A stretch of DNA of 11,563 nt from JAPKZH01 sp964537875 (GTDB taxonomy: Bacteria > Acidobacteriota > Aminicenantia > Aminicenantales > UBA4085). Of this stretch, positions 1-5,778 are shown piece by piece (positions within the stretch are counted from its first letter, which is position 1; every line of letters begins with the position of its first letter). The notes beneath the pieces were generated by a model, which worked only from the letters and a program-made list of their open reading frames with translations, was not told the origin of the DNA and made no database searches. Location of the stretch: NCBI GenBank assembly GCA_964537875.1, contig CAZIDN010000094.1, forward strand, positions 1 through 11,563. Reading direction: 5' to 3'. The position numbers and the translations under genes are program-made.

Positions 1-132
1 TCCGGATCGTTTTCATTTTCGCCCCACATAAAATAAAGGAGGAACAAGTTATTAATTACTCATGGACCGAAAGGCCAACTGCGAACGATGAAAACAGATA
101 TGTCGCCATGGGCCATTTTCCAGGTAATCCCG

Positions 133-203
133 CTCCCCCCTTGGGCAATCAAGGGGGCGCGTCAAACATATCGCCCCTCCCCCCCTAGAGAATTAAGGGG
201 AGG
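133..203. repeat. Two tandem C/G-rich imperfect hairpins (REP-like)
   Basis: Two inverted repeats lie just beyond the stop codon of the 989-aa gene. Hairpin A pairs CCCCCTT (136-142) with AAGGGGG (151-157) around an 8-base loop, with an outer CGC/GCG pairing (131-133 with 159-161). Hairpin B pairs CCTCCCC (176-182) with GGGGAGG (197-203). Read on the minus strand, 133-156 and 177-200 are two 24-base versions of one unit that match at 19 of 24 positions and start 44 bp apart, so they look like a degenerate tandem duplication. Neither is followed by a T-run on either strand, so they are not canonical intrinsic terminators, although they may still slow or end transcription, or protect the 3' end of the operon mRNA. 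Membership of a dispersed palindromic repeat family is inference. Confidence 0.5.
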
Positions 204-233
204 ATTAAAGGTCGGCGGCATGTTCCGAGGCTT

Positions 234-3203
234 TTAAAAGTCGAAGCCGATCCAGAATTTCGTTATAAAACTGCCGTAGGCGCTGAAATTGAAGGGCTTG
301 GAGATGCTCGGCCACTCGAGGCGCTTGGCGAATTCGATATGGATCGGCAGGCCCCAGAGGAAGAACTCGAAGCCGTAGCCATAGGAGCCGATCGCGTCGA
401 ATTCATCGTAAGCGGCGAAGAGCTCGCTGCTGCTGTCGGGATTGTATCGATAGAATTTGGCCGGATAATCGGCGAGCTTGCTCCGGGTGATATCGAAGAA
501 CAGGACGCCCCGGAAGGGGCCCAGGTTGCCGATGAGAGTAGACACGGAATTGGCCAGGGGAAAGCGCAGCTCGGCGTTGGCAAACCAGCCTTCTGTGGCG
601 ATAAGGTTATAGAAATAGGAAGAGCGGACCTGGTTGTTCCCTCCATAATAAAAAACAAAGAGATTGCGGCCCCGGCACAGGAACCCCTGGAACCTGAAGG
701 CAAGGAGGCTGTCCATGCCGAGATACAGGTACTGGCGGACGTCGGCATCGATCGACGTGTTCCGCAGGAATTCCGGAGTGGCCGGGATTGCCTGGCTCAG
801 GGAAAGCCGGAAGGTGTTTCCCGCGGCCGGCCCGTACTGTTTGAAGTGGGTCGTTTCTCCCGTGAGAGAGATCGAGGCGGACAGGATATTCCCGTTTATG
901 AAATAGCCATAACCCCCCATGGAGTACATGCCGACATAAGAAGGATCCAGGTTGTCTTCTTCATAGTGGTAGAAGCCCAGCCCGGCTTCGAAACGAAAGT
1001 AGCGGCTGAAAGGATAATATCCCGCGAAGCTCAGCCCCGAGATCCTCCGGACGGCGATCGCATCACGGTAGGTCAGATTTTGCCAGAGGAGATCCGAGGG
1101 ATTGTAGTAGTAAAAATCCGGATAATAGTAGATCGAATATTGAAAGGCGTTGAACATATACTGGAATCTGCGTTGTTGGTTGAGGTAGGTGAAAAAGTAG
1201 GACCGGAAATCCCGGACCTGGTAGGCCAGGACGGAGAAGGTGCGATCGCCGAGGATGTCCGAAAAGGCGACGGCCGATCCCCCGTAGAAGGACCCGTCCG
1301 TCGAGACGATGGCATCGACCGGCGGCCGCGAGGTCACGTACAGCTTGCCCATGCCTTTATGGGCCTGGATCTTATCTTTTTGAATTTCCAGGGTGACGAT
1401 GGGCTCGAACTTTTTGAAGACCTCCTCGGGCCCCAAGTCGGCAAAGTTCAGGGTTTGTTCGAGGACCCCCTCCATTTCGCTCTTGAACAGCTGGAAGGCG
1501 CCTTTATTGAACGAGGAGAAGACGATCTTTTTGGGGTCGTTGGGCAAAGCGGCCGGGAAGAAATTGCCGGTCCGGACATCGCTGTAGCGGCGCAGCTCGC
1601 CCGAGTCCAGGTTGAGAGAGTACATATTGAAAGCCCCCCTTGCATCTCCCGAGAAGAGGACTGTCTTGGAATCCGGGCCGAACTGGGGACAGACCGTGTT
1701 CCCGGCCCCGAAGGTGAGCTGTTTTTTTCTTTTGAAATCGTCGATGGGAGAGAGGAACAGCTTATCGTAGGTGCCCAGCCGGATCGAGTAGGCGACGAGC
1801 TTTCCGTCCGGAGAGATAGCGGGAGCTTTTTCAAAAACGTCGTCATTGGTCAGGTTGGTAATTTTTTCCGAGGCCAGGTCAAGGGCAAAGAGATCGTGAA
1901 CGCCCTTATCGAAGCCTGCGAACATAAGCCTTTGTCCGTCGGGATAAAAGGAGGGACAGGTCGGCTGGTCGATGGGGGTCTTGATTTTCCGGAGGGTCGC
2001 CCCGCCGAGGGCATCGACGATGAACAGGGAATATTTTTCGCCGTCCCGCGCAAAAAAGGCGAGGCGGTCGCCGTCCGGCGACCAGGCCAGGTTCTTGCCC
2101 AGCGAGGGATCGATGTCGTATCGGATGTATTCGTATTTCGAGGTGTATCCCTTGGTGATATTTTTGAGAACGGAGCCGTCTTTCGTCGATAAAAGGACGA
2201 TGTCGATGTCATAGTCTCTGACGTTGAAAGTGATCGTGGCCACGATGTCGCCCGAAGGAGAGACGGCGTGAGTGATGGCCAGGTAGTAGGGATTCATCGG
2301 AAATTCCGGGCCCAGGGGAATGCTGTAATCCTCGGGATTTTCCTTCAGATAGTAATCCTTGAACCGGTTCCGGAGATATTTTTTGAATTCGAAGCCGAAC
2401 TCCCGGCTTTTCAAGTTGAAGCTCTTTTTCAACAGGTCTCTTTTTCCGATGAGGGGAGACCCTTTCAAGGACTGCCAAAATTCGCGGATCGAGTTCCTGC
2501 CGAACTTGGATTCCATGAATTCGTAGATGGCATGGCCGAAGTCATAGGCGGGATCCCTCGGCAGCGGGTACTGGGCGAGGATGTCCCCAGATTCCGTGAA
2601 TTCGGGGATCCGGTCGTTGAGAACGGCGTCGCGGACGATCAGGGTCGACCAGGACGACCACTCGCCCGTTAAATACTCGGACAGGCCTTCGAACGTCCAG
2701 AGGGGGGGCTGGCTGATGGCATAGAGCGCGCCGCCCTGACTGCCCCACAGGATGTCGAACTCAAAGATATGGCTCAACTCATGGAGGATGAGGTTCTGGA
2801 GATCGTCGAGCGGCATATCGCCGTGGACGCCGATCCTGTGGAGGACAGGCTCCGAAACGCCCAAGACCCCTTCGGAGATTTCGAAGAGGTTGGTCTGTTC
2901 GAAATCGGTGTATGTCGTGTAATAGATCAGCGGGACCGGCTCGGCGATCTGGTATTTGAGCTCTGTGCTGATCTTTTTATAGGCGCTTTCGGCGGTTTCG
3001 GCGAGGCCTTTGAGGAGCTGCTCATTCTCGACATAAAAATAGATCTGGAAGTGTTCGGTGGAATAGGTCTTCCAGTTGAATTTTGAATAGAGGACCTTGT
3101 TTTTGCCGTAATACGGGATGGACATAAAGCCCTGAGCCAGACCGAGAGAGGCCGTCGTTATCATCAGGAAAAAAACGAGAGAAATTTCCTTCAAGGATTT
3201 CAT
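234..3203 (-). CDS. Outer-membrane protein: HEXXH peptidase domain, TolB-like propeller and C-terminal beta-barrel
   Basis: A 989-aa protein with a Sec-type signal peptide (positive start, hydrophobic residues 8-22, likely cut after Ala-Gln near residue 24). Residues ~45-285 form a gluzincin-type metallopeptidase domain: HELSH at 141-145 supplies two zinc ligands and the catalytic Glu142, and the downstream EGLSEY (172-177) supplies the third ligand, Glu172. Residues ~305-580 are a beta-propeller of TolB/PD40 blades, marked by WSPDG (374), FYPDG (419), ISPDG (463) and FGPDS (508). Residues ~630-989 are rich in alternating aromatic strands and end in WIGFDF; a terminal Phe is typical of barrels inserted by the BAM machinery. 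The start is supported by AAAGGAG 6 bases upstream. It is the last gene of a three-gene operon, 11 bp after the preceding lipoprotein gene. Related propeller/surface-antigen proteins are known in several diderm phyla. The substrate is unknown; the periplasmic side of the outer membrane is the inferred location. Confidence 0.85.
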   Translation of the reverse strand: MKSLKEISLVFFLMITTASLGLAQGFMSIPYYGKNKVLYSKFNWKTYSTEHFQIYFYVENEQLLKGLAETAESAYKKISTELKYQIAEPVPLIYYTTYTDFEQTNLFEISEGVLGVSEPVLHRIGVHGDMPLDDLQNLILHELSHIFEFDILWGSQGGALYAISQPPLWTFEGLSEYLTGEWSSWSTLIVRDAVLNDRIPEFTESGDILAQYPLPRDPAYDFGHAIYEFMESKFGRNSIREFWQSLKGSPLIGKRDLLKKSFNLKSREFGFEFKKYLRNRFKDYYLKENPEDYSIPLGPEFPMNPYYLAITHAVSPSGDIVATITFNVRDYDIDIVLLSTKDGSVLKNITKGYTSKYEYIRYDIDPSLGKNLAWSPDGDRLAFFARDGEKYSLFIVDALGGATLRKIKTPIDQPTCPSFYPDGQRLMFAGFDKGVHDLFALDLASEKITNLTNDDVFEKAPAISPDGKLVAYSIRLGTYDKLFLSPIDDFKRKKQLTFGAGNTVCPQFGPDSKTVLFSGDARGAFNMYSLNLDSGELRRYSDVRTGNFFPAALPNDPKKIVFSSFNKGAFQLFKSEMEGVLEQTLNFADLGPEEVFKKFEPIVTLEIQKDKIQAHKGMGKLYVTSRPPVDAIVSTDGSFYGGSAVAFSDILGDRTFSVLAYQVRDFRSYFFTYLNQQRRFQYMFNAFQYSIYYYPDFYYYNPSDLLWQNLTYRDAIAVRRISGLSFAGYYPFSRYFRFEAGLGFYHYEEDNLDPSYVGMYSMGGYGYFINGNILSASISLTGETTHFKQYGPAAGNTFRLSLSQAIPATPEFLRNTSIDADVRQYLYLGMDSLLAFRFQGFLCRGRNLFVFYYGGNNQVRSSYFYNLIATEGWFANAELRFPLANSVSTLIGNLGPFRGVLFFDITRSKLADYPAKFYRYNPDSSSELFAAYDEFDAIGSYGYGFEFFLWGLPIHIEFAKRLEWPSISKPFNFSAYGSFITKFWIGFDF

Positions 3204-3214
3204 AAGAGCTCCTT

Positions 3215-3874
3215 TTATTTCGACAGGAGGTACCGTTCCTGGACCCTGTCCGTTCCGAAAAGGGCTCGGAACAACTTCGGCTTGATCCTCTGGATGAGGT
3301 CGAAGAAGGCGAACTCCGCGCTCTGTTTGATGTTGGCGTAGTTCATTTGTTCCTGGTACTCTCTTTGGAAAAGGACCTCTCCGGTGTCCGATTGGATTAA
3401 AAAGATCTCGAGCTTGAGCGAATAATTCCGGCGTTCCGCCCAGGCCCTCTCTTTGGCAAAGGGGCCGTCATCGACGGCTCGTTTTTCGTTGGCCAGGAGC
3501 GCTTTGCGCAATTCCTGACCAAACTGGACCTTGCCGGTCAGGAAAAGCGTGTTCTTGGCATCTCCGGCCGCCTGTTTCCAGAAGTCCTTATTTTTCGGGA
3601 GGTCGGCGTTGTCCCAGGAAATAGTCTTCGTGGAGAGCTTTCCTTTGAAGGGCCGTTTCAACTCATCCTGGAAATATTGGACCAGATTCTGGTTCAGGCC
3701 GAAATCCTGGATCTCCTTGTCCTGCCAGAAATTGGTCACGATGATCTCCTGGCTCCGGTCCAGGCGGACTTCCGGGACGCTGGGCATTTCGATCTTCACC
3801 TTCCGGGTTGTTTCGAGAGAGCACGCCGCGAGCAGCGAGACGAGGAAGATCAGCAGCCCGCTATTTTTTTTCAT
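3215..3874 (-). CDS. Lipoprotein of unknown function (219 aa)
   Basis: The N-terminus is a lipoprotein signal peptide: two Lys, a hydrophobic stretch, then the lipobox LAAC with Cys18 as the lipidation site. Residue 19 is Ser rather than Asp, so outer-membrane sorting is expected by the E. coli rule. I do not recognise the mature domain. Around residues 40-75 a beta-strand ending in TNFW is followed by a helix-rich stretch, and residues ~150-180 (SLKLEIFLIQSDTGEVLFQ) read as paired strands. This pattern is loosely reminiscent of CsgG/LpoB-type envelope lipoproteins, but that is a weak inference. Its ATG lies inside the 3' end of the TPR lipoprotein gene (14-bp overlap), implying translational coupling. 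Its stop codon is followed almost directly by the ribosome-binding site of the 989-aa gene. The context suggests a partner of that outer-membrane protein. Confidence 0.75.
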   Translation of the reverse strand: MKKNSGLLIFLVSLLAACSLETTRKVKIEMPSVPEVRLDRSQEIIVTNFWQDKEIQDFGLNQNLVQYFQDELKRPFKGKLSTKTISWDNADLPKNKDFWKQAAGDAKNTLFLTGKVQFGQELRKALLANEKRAVDDGPFAKERAWAERRNYSLKLEIFLIQSDTGEVLFQREYQEQMNYANIKQSAEFAFFDLIQRIKPKLFRALFGTDRVQERYLLSK

Positions 3875-4238
3875 TTTTGTCTTTCTTGTCTTCTTTTTCT
3901 TTCTTGGGCGGTTGGATATTTTCTTTACAGTTTTGATAATTAGATTTTACATAAGAATTATCGGGCTCGAGCTTCAGGGCGGCCTCGTATTCCTTGAGGG
4001 CTTCATCGACCAGGCCCTTTTTTTCAAAGGCGACGGCCAGGTTGTTGTGGGCGGCGACGGAATTGGGATTGGCCAGGAGGGCTTTTTTCCACCGGAAAAC
4101 GGCTTCATCCCAAAGGTTTTTTTCCGAGGCCCAGACGCCGAACTTGACCTGGTCGCTGACGGACGTGGAGGAACAAGCCGACAGAAAGAACGCCAGGAAC
4201 GCGATCAGAAGGTGGAAAGAAACGAATTTTTTATTCAT
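3861..4238 (-). CDS. Small TPR-repeat lipoprotein
   Basis: A 125-aa protein starting MNKKF, with a hydrophobic segment and lipobox LSAC (Cys22), followed by SSTS, consistent with outer-membrane sorting. The mature part holds two tetratricopeptide repeats (about residues 29-62 and 63-96; LWDEAVFRWKKALLANPNS and the consensus-like HNNLAVAFEKKGLVDEALKEYEAALKLEPDN region) and a Lys/Glu/Asp-rich tail. TPRs are protein-protein interaction modules, so it is probably a scaffold subunit. An in-frame ATG at 4250 would add four residues (MDGG). I prefer 4238 because GGACGG lies just upstream of it and the N-terminus is then a normal lipoprotein signal. It is the first gene of the envelope operon and divergent from folD. 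The stop TAG overlaps the next gene's start region across an A8 run. Confidence 0.75.
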   Translation of the reverse strand: MNKKFVSFHLLIAFLAFFLSACSSTSVSDQVKFGVWASEKNLWDEAVFRWKKALLANPNSVAAHNNLAVAFEKKGLVDEALKEYEAALKLEPDNSYVKSNYQNCKENIQPPKKEKEDKKDKNEKK

Positions 4239-4255
4239 CCCGCCGTCCATCCATA

Positions 4256-4284
4256 AAATTAACTCTTTTTGTCCCGTTCGTCAA
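4256..4284 (-). promoter_or_regulatory. Possible promoter of the envelope operon
   Basis: On the minus strand TTGACG (4284-4279) is a 5/6 match to the -35 consensus, and TAATTT (4261-4256) is a weak -10 (3/6) at 17-bp spacing. Transcription would start only some 10 bases before the preferred start codon at 4238. The poor -10 makes this tentative. It is divergent from the folD promoter. Confidence 0.3.
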
Positions 4285-4344
4285 GCCGAGCACCGGGCGC
4301 TTTATGAACAGCAATATTCATACCAATCATCAGCCTGGTCGAAC

Positions 4345-4373
4345 TTGTCTAAATGCCGTGACGCCTGTATAAT
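4345..4373 (+). promoter_or_regulatory. Sigma70-type promoter of folD
   Basis: TTGTCT (4345-4350, 4/6) and a perfect TATAAT (4368-4373) are separated by exactly 17 bp. The predicted start near 4380 gives a leader of about 20 bases that ends in a strong AGGAGG Shine-Dalgarno just before the folD ATG. Confidence 0.7.
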
Positions 4374-4400
4374 AACCCCGGATTTTGAGAGGAGGACGTC

Positions 4401-5318
4401 ATGGGCACCTGGCTCGAGGGCAAAACCCTGGCTGAGAAGATCAAGGAAGAAGTCCGCGAGGAAGTCGCTTTTCTTAAAAAAACCAAGGACGCCGTGCCCG
4501 GCTTGGTCGGGATCCTTGTCGGGGACAACCGCTCCTCCCAAGTCTATTTGAAGTCCAAAGAAAAGGCCTGCCAGAATCTTGGACTCTGGTCTCAAATCCT
4601 GACCTTCCCCGCCGGTGTGCCCGCCTCCGAGCTGCGGGCCAAGATTGATGAGCTGAACGAAAATGATCGGGTGGATGGAATTTTGGTCCAACTCCCCCTT
4701 CCCCCGGGGCTGAATTCCCACGAGGTCATCTCCTGGATCCGTCCGGAAAAAGACGTCGACGGGATTCATCCGTACAGCCTGGGGCTGCTGCTTGAGAACC
4801 GGCCGGGGCTTCGGACCTGCACTCCGCAGGGAGTCATCGAGCTTCTTAAGTTCAACCAGATCACCATCGCCGGAAAGGATGTCGTGGTCATCGGCCGAAG
4901 CTTGATCGTCGGAAAGCCGCTGGCCGCCATGTTGACCAATGAAAACGGCACGGTCACCGTCTGTCACAGTAAAACCAAGGATCTGCCGCAGGTCGCGGCC
5001 AGGGCGGACATTCTCGTGGCGGCCATGGGCAAAACCGCCTTCGTCGGGCCGGAATTCGTCAAGCCCGGGGCCGCCGTCGTTGACGTCGGGATCAATTCGG
5101 TCTCGGACAGAGCCCGGGTCGAAGAATTGTTCGGTCAGGACCCGAAGCGGCAGAAAGACCTCCTGGAAAAAGGCTATACCCTTGTCGGGGACGTCGACCC
5201 CCGCGTCATCGACAAAGCGGGCTATCTAACCCCCGTCCCGGGCGGCGTCGGGCTCTTGACGATCGCCATGCTGATGAAGAACACGCTGGAGGCGTTCAAG
5301 CACCGAAGAAAAATCTAA
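4401..5318 (+). CDS. folD: Bifunctional methylenetetrahydrofolate dehydrogenase / methenyltetrahydrofolate cyclohydrolase
   Basis: FolD oxidises 5,10-methylene-THF to methenyl-THF with NADP+, then hydrolyses it to 10-formyl-THF, supplying one-carbon units for purine and formyl-Met synthesis in the cytoplasm. The protein has 305 aa against about 280-290 for typical members. Visible motifs are SQVYLKSKEKAC (46-57) with the catalytic Tyr49 and Lys53, VQLPLP (96-101), KDVDG (117-121) with the conserved Asp120, the nucleotide-binding GRSLIVGKP (165-173), and the C-terminal TPVPGGVG (277-284). Two departures are seen: the usual GGVGPMT reads GGVGLLT, and the loop between GINSV (~230) and GDVDP (~263) is some 20 residues longer than in E. 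coli. The start follows AGGAGG with 6-base spacing and a TATAAT promoter. rpmB follows 57 bp downstream with its own promoter. Identification is certain from motifs. Confidence 0.97.
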   Translation: MGTWLEGKTLAEKIKEEVREEVAFLKKTKDAVPGLVGILVGDNRSSQVYLKSKEKACQNLGLWSQILTFPAGVPASELRAKIDELNENDRVDGILVQLPLPPGLNSHEVISWIRPEKDVDGIHPYSLGLLLENRPGLRTCTPQGVIELLKFNQITIAGKDVVVIGRSLIVGKPLAAMLTNENGTVTVCHSKTKDLPQVAARADILVAAMGKTAFVGPEFVKPGAAVVDVGINSVSDRARVEELFGQDPKRQKDLLEKGYTLVGDVDPRVIDKAGYLTPVPGGVGLLTIAMLMKNTLEAFKHRRKI

Positions 5319-5323
5319 AAATG

Positions 5324-5352
5324 TTGCGCAGGGTAGGCTTTTATGGTATAAA
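5324..5352 (+). promoter_or_regulatory. Extended -10 promoter of rpmB
   Basis: TGGTATAAA (5344-5352) is an extended -10 element (TGn plus TATAAA, 5/6). A weak -35, TTGCGC (5324-5329), lies exactly 17 bp upstream. The -35 begins only 5 bases after the folD stop codon, leaving no room for a folD terminator, so folD transcripts probably read through into rpmB as well. The -10 sits in an imperfect inverted repeat (TTTTAT/ATAAAA around GGT). Confidence 0.6.
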
Positions 5353-5375
5353 AGAGCCCCTTAAAGAGAACGACC

Positions 5376-5567
5376 ATGCCGAAGCAATGTGATATCTGCG
5401 GGAAAGGCCCGATCTTCGGGCACAGCGTCAGCCATTCGCACAAGGCCTCTCCGAAAAAGTGGAAGCCGAACCTCCAGCACGTGAAAGCCCAGACGCCCGC
5501 CGGCGTCAAGCAGATCTGGGTTTGCACGAGATGCCTTCGCTCAGGAAAAGTCCAGAAGTCGATCTAG
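5376..5567 (+). CDS. rpmB: 50S ribosomal protein L28 (zinc-binding form)
   Basis: A 63-aa protein of normal length for L28, a small structural protein of the large ribosomal subunit. It starts MPKQCDICGKGP and contains the family's conserved GHSVSHSHK segment (15-23) and a basic middle with KKWKPNLQ (27-34). Cys5/Cys8 and Cys50/Cys53 (the second pair in WVCTRC) form the four-Cys zinc site of the C+ type, which many bacteria replace by a zinc-free paralogue under zinc starvation; no such paralogue is seen here. The leader contains AAAGAG as a modest ribosome-binding site. The gene is convergent with spoT, and once the N gap is collapsed only 6 bases separate the two stop codons. Confidence 0.96.
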   Translation: MPKQCDICGKGPIFGHSVSHSHKASPKKWKPNLQHVKAQTPAGVKQIWVCTRCLRSGKVQKSI

Positions 5568-5568
5568 C

Positions 5569-5623
5569 CCCCCCTAAATTCTTTCCACAGAAAAGATTTC
5601 CTTGATTTTCGAGATGTCCTTCA
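5569..5623. repeat. 55-bp copy left of the N gap (contig end overlap)
   Basis: These 55 bases are identical to 5724-5778. They contain the reverse complement of the last 16 codons and the stop of spoT, duplicated immediately after the rpmB stop. The length equals a k-mer size commonly used in de Bruijn assembly, so this is best read as an unmerged contig overlap rather than a biological repeat. Confidence 0.9.
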
Positions 5624-5723
5624 NNNNNNNNNNNNNNNNNNNNNNNNNNNNNNNNNNNNNNNNNNNNNNNNNNNNNNNNNNNNNNNNNNNNNNNNNNNNN
5701 NNNNNNNNNNNNNNNNNNNNNNN
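5624..5723. other. Assembly gap of exactly 100 N
   Basis: A run of 100 N, a conventional placeholder for a gap of unknown size. The flanking 55-bp identity indicates that the true gap is probably absent (negative length). No gene should be inferred inside it. Confidence 0.97.
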
Positions 5724-5778
5724 CCCCCCTAAATTCTTTCCACAGAAAAGATTTCCTTGATTTTCGAGATGTCCTTCA
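5724..5778. repeat. 55-bp copy right of the N gap (real 3' end of spoT)
   Basis: Identical to 5569-5623. This copy is contiguous with the rest of the spoT coding sequence and carries its stop codon (TAG, 5731-5729 on the minus strand), so it is the copy in proper context. Confidence 0.9.

Noticed and set aside
88..237. 49-codon plus-strand frame starting ATG at 88
   Set aside because: No Shine-Dalgarno, runs through both hairpin repeats and into the 3' end of the opposite gene.
339..2192. 617-codon plus-strand frame opposite the 989-aa gene
   Set aside because: Antisense shadow of a clear gene with recognisable domains; its translation has no recognisable motif and no ribosome-binding site.
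4239..4250. Longer start of the TPR lipoprotein at 4250
   Set aside because: It adds MDGG before a normal lipoprotein signal and has a poorer ribosome-binding site than the ATG at 4238.
5335..5358. Inverted repeat between folD and rpmB as a folD terminator
   Set aside because: Short stem with a bulge, no T-run after it, and it overlaps the rpmB -10 element.
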